Assembly (NCBI GenBank): GCA_964550935.1
Contig: CAZKBB010000068.1
Span: 1 to 13,428, forward strand
Source of the DNA: JBCBSP01 sp964550935
Lineage (GTDB): Bacteria > Pseudomonadota > Alphaproteobacteria > Caulobacterales > Maricaulaceae
Reading direction: 5' to 3'
DNA: 13,428 nucleotides
Of the stretch, positions 1-6,066 are shown piece after piece (positions within the stretch are counted from its first letter, which is position 1; every line of letters starts with the position of its first letter). The position numbers and the translations under genes were made by a program. Below the pieces are notes generated by a model. It was not told the DNA's origin, did not search any database, and saw nothing but the letters and a program-made list of their open reading frames with translations.

Positions 1-579
1 TTTCAGGATGTCGTTCTGGATCGTTCCCGAAAGCTTCGCCGGCGAAACGCCTTGCTCCTCGGCGGCGGCGATGTAGAGCGCCATGACGGGCAGGACCGCG
101 CCGTTCATGGTCATCGACACGCTCATCTCGTCGAGCGGAATGCCGTCGAAGAGCTGGCGCATGTCCAGGATCGAGTCGATCGCGACCCCGGCCATGCCCA
201 CATCGCCGAGCACGCGCGGATTATCGGAGTCGTAGCCGCGGTGGGTGGCCAGATCGAACGCGACCGAGAGACCTTTCTGCCCGGCCGCGAGATTGCGCCG
301 GTAGAAGGCGTTGGACTCTGCGGCCGTTGAGAAGCCGGCGTACTGACGCACGGTCCAGGGGCGCTGGACGTACATCGTGGGGTAGGGGCCGCGGTGGAAC
401 GGCGCCGCGCCGGGGACGTGATCGACGAAATCGAGCGCGTCGCGGTCCTCAGGCCCGTAGGCGGGCTGAACCGCGATCTCTTCAGCCGGCGTCCAGGGCT
501 CGCCGCCCGGCTTGACCGACGCATCGGAATTCGGCGCGCCGAGTTCGAGGCTGGTGAAATCGGGATGCTGCGCCATCAT
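1..579 (-). CDS. mutB: Methylmalonyl-CoA mutase large (catalytic) subunit, N-terminal part, cut by window edge
   Basis: This is the catalytic subunit of adenosylcobalamin-dependent methylmalonyl-CoA mutase, a cytosolic enzyme that interconverts (R)-methylmalonyl-CoA and succinyl-CoA. The first 193 residues are visible; the frame is open through position 1, so the rest of the barrel and the B12 domain lie outside. Family signatures seen are RPWTVRQYAGFSTAAESNAF (about 73-92), the following NLAAGQKGLSVAFDLATHRG block (about 96-115), SMTMNGAVLP (155-164) and TIQNDILK at the edge (186-193). The RQYAGF segment belongs to the substrate-binding N-terminal region of this family. The start is one of two tandem ATGs, at 579 or 576. 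The first overlaps the stop of the upstream small-subunit gene by one base. A GGAG inside that gene lies 4 bases before the first ATG and 7 before the second, so 576 may be the used start. The coupling implies co-translation of both subunits. Identification is very firm; the symbol follows propionibacterial usage. Confidence 0.96.
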   Translation of the reverse strand, partial: MMAQHPDFTSLELGAPNSDASVKPGGEPWTPAEEIAVQPAYGPEDRDALDFVDHVPGAAPFHRGPYPTMYVQRPWTVRQYAGFSTAAESNAFYRRNLAAGQKGLSVAFDLATHRGYDSDNPRVLGDVGMAGVAIDSILDMRQLFDGIPLDEMSVSMTMNGAVLPVMALYIAAAEEQGVSPAKLSGTIQNDILK

Positions 580-2570
580 CAGGCTCCAAGCGCGGTGAGC
601 GCCTTGGCGAGTTCGGCCAGGGCGTCTGAGCGCATGTGTGTGAAGTGGTCGACGCCGGCCTCGCGCAGGGCGTGTTCGGTCTCGCCCGGTCGGCCCGCCA
701 GCCAGACATGATCGGCCCCGGCCGCGCGCAGCGCTGCGGCGTACTGGGCGCCGTGGGCCTCATAGTCGGCGTCCGCGCCGCAGATCACCACGAGCCTGGC
801 GGCCTTCTCCCTCACAGCGGCCTTGAACGCGCCAGCGCAGGCGGCCGCGTCTTCGTGGACCTCGGGCGCCAGCGTCCCGATCCCGGCCGCGGCGAGGCGG
901 TTGGTCGCAAAGCCGGCGCGCGCGTTGAAGCGCGCCAGCGTGCCTATCGTGGCCAGGAAGGCGCGGGGGCGATGGCCGGTGCGCTCGGAGAAAGCGTCGG
1001 CGCGCTCGCGCAGCGCCTCGAACGGTTCGGACAGGCGCACCGGAGACAGCTTCGCCCATTCAGGCTGAGGGGTTGCGAGCGGACGGATCTGCGCGCCGGC
1101 CTTGGCCTTCTCGACCTTTGCGGCGAAGGCTTGCGGCTCAAGCGCCGGGGCGTCCAGCGCGGGCGGCGCGTAGTCGCGGGCCTCCACGTGCGCCTCGGCG
1201 GCGTCGAGCTGAGGATATTCGGACACTCCGATCACCGCGTCCTTACCAAGGCTCAACGCCTGGATGCGCTGCTCGCGAACCTTGGCGATGCGCTCCTGCA
1301 CGACGCCGGCGCGCACCGCCTCGAACAGGCCGCCGCGCCGCTCGATCTCCTGAAACTCCGCCCAGGCCGCCTCGGCGAGGCGCTCGGCCAGCGTCTCGTG
1401 CAGGAAACCGCCACCGGCCGGGTCGGCGACGCGGCCAAGATGGCTCTCCTCCATCAGAAGGATCTGAAGATTGCGCGCGGTGCGCCGGGCGAGCGGCGTG
1501 GCCGGTCCCAGCGCTGCGGTGAAGGGCTGAACCGTGATGGCGTCCGCCCCGCCCGCGGCCGCGGCGAAACCCGCGCAGGCGTTGCGGATCAGGTTCGTCC
1601 AGACATCGCGTGCGGTCAGCATGCGCCGCGACGTGATCACGTGCAGCGCCATGGCGCGCTTGTCCTCGCTCACCCCGAACGCCTCGCACACCCGCGCCCA
1701 GAGCCGGCGCGCGGCACGCAGCTTGGCGATGCTCAGATGCACGTCGGCGTCGACGGCGAGGGTGAATTCCAGCGCTCCCGCGGCCGCATCGGCGCTGAGG
1801 CCGTGATCGATGAAGGTGCGCATGTAGCTCGCCCCGCCCGCGCACGCGAAGGCGAGTTCCTGGGCTTCCGAGCCGCCGGCCTCGTGGGGCGCGGACGCCG
1901 TCACGGCGATGGTCCTGATCTTCGCGAAGCGCTCGGCCGCCCAGGCCGCGGCTTCGGCCGCGCGCGCCAGACGGGCCTCAAGATCGGCCGCGCCTCCGCC
2001 AGCGAGGCTCTTTTGACCCACAGGCGACACGCCGAAGCCGCCTGAGACCTGTTCAGGGTCCAGCTCGGACTGCTCTAAGAACGCCGCGAAAAGCGCAGCG
2101 TATTGCGGCGCGGTGCGCGTCGGCGCGAGGTGTAGCGGCGCCAGGCCCAGCATCACCCCGTCCAGCACGGTCTTCAGCTCGTCCAGCGTGCGCACCGCGA
2201 CGCCGGTCTCGCCGGTCGGATCCAGGCGCAGCATCAGCGCGCTCGCCCCGCCCTCCAGCTCTTCAAGCGCGGCCGCATTGGCCGCTTTCGGATCGGGGTG
2301 ATCGACGATCTGACGGATATGCCAGGGCAGGTAAGGATCGCGCGTCGCGCCGACGCCGCGCACGAAGGGCGCTGCGCCGGGCGCGCCGATCGTCTCCGGC
2401 GCCGGGGCGTCTTCGCGGGCGAAAAGCGGCCCGCGCGCGATCCCGTCAGCGGTGGTTCGAGTCAGCCGGTCGAGCGGCGCGCCTTTCAGCGCGGCCTCGG
2501 CCAGCGCGCGCCACCCGTCCGGGCCGGGCGAGGGAAATCCCTCAGCCAGGGGGAGGATATCGTCTGCCAT
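579..2570 (-). CDS. mutA: Methylmalonyl-CoA mutase small (non-catalytic) subunit
   Basis: This 663-residue protein pairs with the downstream large subunit in a heterodimeric methylmalonyl-CoA mutase. Residues 1 to about 480 form the mutase TIM-barrel part (for example GGFGVSPVG near 177-185, VTASAPHEAGGSEAQELAF near 223-241 and LQILLMEESHLGRVADPAGG near 368-387). Residues about 534-663 form a flavodoxin-like B12-type domain. The cobalamin-ligand motif DxHxxG expected early in that domain is absent: residues 541-555 read TIGTLARFNARAGFA. This is the normal state of a small subunit, which binds no cobalamin. The open frame extends to a GTG at 2594, but ATG 2570 is preferred because AGGGA (2579-2583) lies 8 bases before it and the GTG has no ribosome binding site. 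No MeaB/ArgK-type chaperone or epimerase gene is in the window. The gene is divergent from the DUF2793 gene, with a 161-base gap. Confidence 0.95.
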   Translation of the reverse strand: MADDILPLAEGFPSPGPDGWRALAEAALKGAPLDRLTRTTADGIARGPLFAREDAPAPETIGAPGAAPFVRGVGATRDPYLPWHIRQIVDHPDPKAANAAALEELEGGASALMLRLDPTGETGVAVRTLDELKTVLDGVMLGLAPLHLAPTRTAPQYAALFAAFLEQSELDPEQVSGGFGVSPVGQKSLAGGGAADLEARLARAAEAAAWAAERFAKIRTIAVTASAPHEAGGSEAQELAFACAGGASYMRTFIDHGLSADAAAGALEFTLAVDADVHLSIAKLRAARRLWARVCEAFGVSEDKRAMALHVITSRRMLTARDVWTNLIRNACAGFAAAAGGADAITVQPFTAALGPATPLARRTARNLQILLMEESHLGRVADPAGGGFLHETLAERLAEAAWAEFQEIERRGGLFEAVRAGVVQERIAKVREQRIQALSLGKDAVIGVSEYPQLDAAEAHVEARDYAPPALDAPALEPQAFAAKVEKAKAGAQIRPLATPQPEWAKLSPVRLSEPFEALRERADAFSERTGHRPRAFLATIGTLARFNARAGFATNRLAAAGIGTLAPEVHEDAAACAGAFKAAVREKAARLVVICGADADYEAHGAQYAAALRAAGADHVWLAGRPGETEHALREAGVDHFTHMRSDALAELAKALTALGA

Positions 2571-2578
2571 GGCGTCAG

Positions 2579-2583
2579 TCCCT
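2579..2583 (-). promoter_or_regulatory. Ribosome binding site fixing the mutase small-subunit start
   Basis: On the minus strand the sequence is AGGGA followed by 8 bases and ATG (2570-2568). The alternative GTG at 2594 is preceded by GC-rich sequence with no purine-rich core. This supports a 663-residue product over a 671-residue one. Confidence 0.6.
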
Positions 2584-2702
2584 ACACCGCTCACGCCCGC
2601 GAGGTAAGGCGCGCGGCGCCGCGATCGTCAAGTTGTCCGTACAATTGGCCGGCGCGGGGAGAGCGACCGCGCGCGTCCCCGCCCTCTATCGCCTCGCCTA
2701 GG

Positions 2703-2723
2703 CTCTCGGGAAAGCCCCGGGAG
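2703..2723 (+). promoter_or_regulatory. Hairpin that contains the ribosome binding site of the DUF2793 gene
   Basis: The arms CTCTCGGG (2703-2710) and CCCGGGAG (2716-2723) can pair over 8 bp (one T-G wobble) around the 5-base loop AAAGC. The right arm holds the GGGAG ribosome binding site (2719-2723), 8 bases before ATG 2732. That spacing also decides the start against the GTG at 2723. A folded leader would hide the binding site and lower translation. The pairing is seen directly; any regulatory role is inference, and short inverted repeats are frequent in DNA this GC-rich. Confidence 0.4.
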
Positions 2724-2731
2724 TGTCTTTC

Positions 2732-4165
2732 ATGAGCGAAGAAACCAGCACGCGTCTGTCCTTGTCCTACGTCATGCCGGCGCAGGCGCAAAAGCACGTC
2801 ACCGTCAACGAATCGCTGCGCCGGCTGGACGCGCTCGCCTGCGCCGCGGCCTCGAGCCGCGCCGTCACGGGCGAGCCGGCCGCGCCAGCGGAGGGAGAGG
2901 GCTATCTCCTGCCCGCCGGCGCGAGCGGGGAGAGCTGGGACGGCTTGGACGAGGGCGATCTCGTCGTGTTCCAGGACGGCGCCTGGGCGCGGATCGCGCC
3001 GTTCGCGGGTCTTCGCGTTCTGGTGCTCGACGAGCCTGCCCTGATCGTGTTCGACGGAACGCAATGGATCGATGCGGGCGAGGCGCTGGCGCGGCTGTCG
3101 AACCTGGAACAGCTGGGCGTCGGGACCGAAGCGGACGCGGCGAACCCGCTTTCAGCCAAGCTCAACGCGTGTCTGTTCACCGCGCTCACCGCCAGCGAGG
3201 GCGGGTCGGGCGATCTGCGCTACACCATGAACAAGGAGGCTGCCGGGGACGTCCTCAGCGTGCTCATGCAGTCGGGCTTTTCAGGACGCGCGGAGATCGG
3301 CCTTGTCGGCGACGACGATCTGCAGGTGAAGGTCTCCCCGGACGGAGCGAGCTGGACCGAGGCGATGCGCATCGCCAACGCGGACGGGCGCGTGATTTTC
3401 CCGGCTGGGGTGGAGCTGACCTCGGTCAACGGCGGCGCGTTCGCGGGCGAGCGCAACACCATCATCAACGGCGACTTCTCCGTCTGGCAACGCGGGACGA
3501 GCTTCATCGGCGACATGCAGGGCCGCTTCATCGCAGACCGCTGGCTGACGTCAGGCTCTCCGGCGATCCCGGTGAACACGATGAGCGCGGAGCGCGTCGA
3601 CGTGACGCCGGGCGAGGCGGCGTCCGAGGCGGCGGTGCGGCTGACCCGGCTCGACGCGGCGTGCCTCGATATCCAGCTGCGCCAGAAGGTGGAGAGCGTC
3701 TACACCCTAGCCGGGCGACCGGCGACCTTCAGTTTCCGCGCGCGCGCCTCCGCCTCCATGACGATGCTCATCCTGCTGCAGCAATGGTTCGGATCCGGCG
3801 GCTCTCCGGCGCGCTCGGTCGCGTCCAGCACGGTGAGCGTCGGGACGGTGTGGGAGACTTACTCGGTGACGCTCGACTTCCCGGATCTGACGGGCATGAC
3901 GATCGGGGCCGGCTCGCACATCGTGGCGCTTCTGCGCGGTCTGCCTGCGGTGAACGGCTGGCTTGAGGTGACCGACGTGCAGATGGAGGAGGGCACGCGC
4001 TTCACGGGGCTGGCCAAGCGCCTGCCCGGGACCGAACTCGCCCACTGCCGACGCTTTTTCAGGCGTTACGCCACGCAACAGGATGTGGCCGATCTCGCCT
4101 ACGCGATGCGTGTCCAGCCGAGCCAGAGCGGGACGGGACCTTACGATTACGACGCCGAGCTTTAG
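2732..4165 (+). CDS. DUF2793 domain protein with phage tail-fibre/spike-like C-terminal half
   Basis: The product is 477 residues. Residues about 8-115 match the DUF2793 pattern: LSYVMPAQAQKHVTVNESLR (11-30), GEGYLLPAGASGESWDG (55-71), the repeated aromatic VVFQDGAWA (78-86) and ALIVFDGTQWIDAG (103-116). A conserved extension follows (LGVGTEADAANPLSAKLNA near 128-146, then GDLRYTMNKEAAGDVLSVLM and SGFSGRAEIGLVGDDDLQVKVSPDG to about 205). From RNTIINGDFSVWQRGTSF (241-258) the protein resembles the receptor-binding half of phage tail fibres, including the near-terminal LPGTELAHCRRFFRRY (431-446). There is no signal peptide or membrane segment. DUF2793 proteins are known from alphaproteobacterial prophages and gene transfer agents; to my recollection they include the Rhodobacter capsulatus head-spike proteins. 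No capsid, portal or tail gene lies nearby, so its role here is unknown. Capsule or surface-glycan binding is the best guess. The last three bases overlap the convergent peptidase stop. Confidence 0.88.
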   Translation: MSEETSTRLSLSYVMPAQAQKHVTVNESLRRLDALACAAASSRAVTGEPAAPAEGEGYLLPAGASGESWDGLDEGDLVVFQDGAWARIAPFAGLRVLVLDEPALIVFDGTQWIDAGEALARLSNLEQLGVGTEADAANPLSAKLNACLFTALTASEGGSGDLRYTMNKEAAGDVLSVLMQSGFSGRAEIGLVGDDDLQVKVSPDGASWTEAMRIANADGRVIFPAGVELTSVNGGAFAGERNTIINGDFSVWQRGTSFIGDMQGRFIADRWLTSGSPAIPVNTMSAERVDVTPGEAASEAAVRLTRLDAACLDIQLRQKVESVYTLAGRPATFSFRARASASMTMLILLQQWFGSGGSPARSVASSTVSVGTVWETYSVTLDFPDLTGMTIGAGSHIVALLRGLPAVNGWLEVTDVQMEEGTRFTGLAKRLPGTELAHCRRFFRRYATQQDVADLAYAMRVQPSQSGTGPYDYDAEL

Positions 4166-5184
4166 GCCGCGTCCGGGACCAGCGCGCGCAGCTCCTTGAA
4201 CGCCGCGATCACTTCGGTGTGGGCGGGCGCGGTCATGGCGTGGCCGGAGTGCACGAGCGGGGACAGGCGCGCATGGGGAACCGCCTCGGCCAGCCGCCAG
4301 GCGCCCTGCGCCGGACAGATCAAATCGAACCGGCTCTGGATGATGCGCACCGGCATGGTCAGGCGGTCGGCGTCGCGGATCAGCTGATCGGGTCGCAGGA
4401 AGCAGTCATTGGCGAAGTACCAGGCCTCGATCAGGGAATGCGCCGTGACCCAATCCGGCCCCTTGGCGACGAACTCGCGCCGGACGGTCTCCTCGCCGAT
4501 CTCCAGATGCGACAGGCGCTCCTCGTAAGCGCTCCAGCGATAGAGCAGGGAGTTCTGGAGCGCATCGGGGTTCGCGCCGTCACGAAGGGCTGAAAGCGCT
4601 GCTCGGCCCTGCGCGATTTCCTCGCGCATCGCCTCCGGCGCCCAGGCGCGGAACGCCGGCGGATCCTCGGCGATCGCCTCAGGGACCCCGTCCAGCAGCC
4701 GGTCCAGCGCGTCGGGGAAGATCGCGCCCGCGCCGGCGCGCGCGTGTAGCCAGTCCAGCTCTGCGCGCGTGCCCAGGAACACGCCCTCCACAACCAGCGC
4801 GGCAACGCGGTCGGGGTGGGCCTGCGCATAGGCGAGCGCCAGCGTGGAGCCCCAGGACGGCCCGAAAACCGCCCAGCGTTCCACGCGCAGATGGGTGCGC
4901 AGCGCCTCGATGTCGGCGATCAGCGCCTGCGTGGTGTTGGTTTCGAGCTCCAGAACGGGCGTGGAGGCCCCGCAGCCGCGCTGGTCGAACTGGATAATGT
5001 CCCAGGCCGCGGGATCGTAATAGCGCCGGTGCTTGGCGGCGCCGCCGGAGCCCGGCCCGCCGTGGAGGAACACCACCGCCGGCGCGCCGCGCGCGCCTGA
5101 GCGCTCCCAGGCCAGCTCATGACCGTCGCCGACCGGCAGCCGCCCAGCCTCGTACGGGTCGATCTCGGGATAAAGCGTCGTCAT
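4162..5184 (-). CDS. pip: Prolyl aminopeptidase (proline iminopeptidase), alpha/beta hydrolase, peptidase family S33
   Basis: This 340-residue cytosolic enzyme should remove N-terminal proline from peptides. The S33 fold markers are in order: HGGPGSGG (41-48, oxyanion hole), FDQRGCGAST (66-75), the nucleophile elbow VFGPSWGSTLALAYAQAHP (106-124, catalytic Ser110), QSRFDLICP (283-291, Asp287) and HSGHAM (312-317, His315). Length matches the family (about 310-340). The elbow is GPSWGS where the usual form is GGSWGS, a conspicuous Pro at the residue before the serine. The open frame extends upstream to 5583, but that part lies antisense-free within the slipin gene and reads as shadow. ATG 5184 is chosen because the family homology begins there and a GGGGGG-type binding site (5190-5195) precedes it. 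It follows the slipin gene by 59 bases on the same strand and may be its third cistron. Activity on proline rather than another small amide or ester is inferred from homology. Confidence 0.93.
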   Translation of the reverse strand: MTTLYPEIDPYEAGRLPVGDGHELAWERSGARGAPAVVFLHGGPGSGGAAKHRRYYDPAAWDIIQFDQRGCGASTPVLELETNTTQALIADIEALRTHLRVERWAVFGPSWGSTLALAYAQAHPDRVAALVVEGVFLGTRAELDWLHARAGAGAIFPDALDRLLDGVPEAIAEDPPAFRAWAPEAMREEIAQGRAALSALRDGANPDALQNSLLYRWSAYEERLSHLEIGEETVRREFVAKGPDWVTAHSLIEAWYFANDCFLRPDQLIRDADRLTMPVRIIQSRFDLICPAQGAWRLAEAVPHARLSPLVHSGHAMTAPAHTEVIAAFKELRALVPDAA

Positions 5185-5192
5185 CAAAGCCC

Positions 5193-5217
5193 CCCGGGCC
5201 GGATCAGCCGACCCGGG
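5193..5217 (-). promoter_or_regulatory. Inverted repeat in the slipin-pip spacer, next to the pip ribosome binding site
   Basis: CCCGGG-C-CGG (5193-5202) and CCG-A-CCCGGG (5208-5217) can pair as a 10-position stem with one mismatch and a 5-base loop. On the coding (minus) strand the distal arm overlaps the G-run that serves as ribosome binding site of the aminopeptidase gene. No T-run follows, so it is not a typical intrinsic terminator. It could lower pip translation or protect the upstream message; neither is shown by sequence alone. Confidence 0.35.
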
Positions 5218-5243
5218 CGAGCTTAGCAAACCGCCGCGGCATG

Positions 5244-6041
5244 TCAGGACCCGGAGGAGCCTTCGCGGCCGCCTTGAGCGTTCTGGCTGACGCCGGTCAG
5301 CTTGGCGAGCAGATCGACCGGCATCGGGAAGACGATGGTCGAGGTGCCCTCGTTGCCAAGGTCGGTCAGCGTGGCGAGATAGCGCAGCTGCATGGAGCCC
5401 TCCTCGGTGGCGAGGATTTTCGCCGCTTCGGACAGCTTCTGCGCGGCCTGCTGTTCGCCCTCGGCGGAGATGATCTTGGCGCGCCGTTCGCGCTCGGCCT
5501 CGGCCTGGCGGGCGATCGCGCGGATCATCGAGCTGTCCAGATCCACGTGCTTGATCTCGACGTTGGAGACCTTGATGCCCCACGCCTCGGTCTGGTCGTC
5601 GAGGATCCTCTGGATGTCGGCGTTCAGCTTGTCGCGCTCGGCCAGCATCTCGTCGAGATCGTGCTTGCCGAGCACGCTGCGCAGCGTCGTCTGGGCGAGC
5701 TGGCTCGTCGCCGCGCGGAAGTCCTCCACACGGTTGATGGCGTACTCGGGGTTGACGATGCGGTAGTAAAGCACCGCGTTCACCTTCACCGAGACGTTAT
5801 CCTGCGAGATGACGTCCTGGCTCGGCACGTCTTCGGCGATGATGCGCAGATCCACCCGCACCATCTGCTGGATGAAGGGGATCAGGATGATCAGGCCCGG
5901 GCCGGACGTGCCGGTGTAGCGCCCGAGGGTGAAGATCACCGCGCGCTCATACTCGCGCAGGATCTTGAAAGCCGAGGACAGGACGCCGAACACCAGCGCC
6001 GCCACGGCGAACCAAAAGCCGATATTGAGACCGATATCCAT
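5244..6041 (-). CDS. Slipin / stomatin-like SPFH (band 7) membrane protein
   Basis: This 265-residue protein has one N-terminal membrane segment (about 7-24) and an SPFH domain (about 26-210). The slipin signature runs YERAVIFTLGRYTGTSGPGL (31-50), IPFIQQMVRVDLR (54-66), VPSQDVISQDNVSVKVNAV (72-90) and YYRIVNPEYAINRVEDFRAA (92-111). A charged helical stretch, RQAEAERERRAKIISAEGEQQAAQKL (about 178-203), is the coiled coil by which SPFH proteins oligomerise. The tail (250-265) is Gly/Ser-rich. Stomatin-like proteins build ring or lattice scaffolds in the inner membrane and modulate proteases. The gene directly follows the NfeD gene with a 25-base gap, the conserved partner arrangement. GGAG lies 9 bases before ATG 6041. 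It differs from FtsH-associated HflK/HflC by size and context. Identification is firm; the cellular substrate is unknown. Confidence 0.95.
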   Translation of the reverse strand: MDIGLNIGFWFAVAALVFGVLSSAFKILREYERAVIFTLGRYTGTSGPGLIILIPFIQQMVRVDLRIIAEDVPSQDVISQDNVSVKVNAVLYYRIVNPEYAINRVEDFRAATSQLAQTTLRSVLGKHDLDEMLAERDKLNADIQRILDDQTEAWGIKVSNVEIKHVDLDSSMIRAIARQAEAERERRAKIISAEGEQQAAQKLSEAAKILATEEGSMQLRYLATLTDLGNEGTSTIVFPMPVDLLAKLTGVSQNAQGGREGSSGS

Positions 6042-6066
6042 TCGAAGTCTCCGAAGGTTGCGGGGG

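Noticed and set aside
636..2045. Long plus-strand open frame of 469 codons opposite the mutase small subunit
   Set aside because: Composition is Arg/Gly/Ala-rich with no domain pattern, and the opposite strand encodes a clear conserved protein. Long antisense frames are normal in DNA this GC-rich.
3064..3966. Plus-strand 300-codon frame inside the DUF2793 gene
   Set aside because: Different frame of the same strand, Arg/Gly/His-rich, no motif; the DUF2793 frame is clearly the conserved one.
5185..5583. Upstream extension of the aminopeptidase frame to an earlier start at 5583
   Set aside because: This part overlaps the well-conserved slipin gene on the same strand, reads as Arg/Gly-rich shadow, and alpha/beta-hydrolase homology begins only after ATG 5184.
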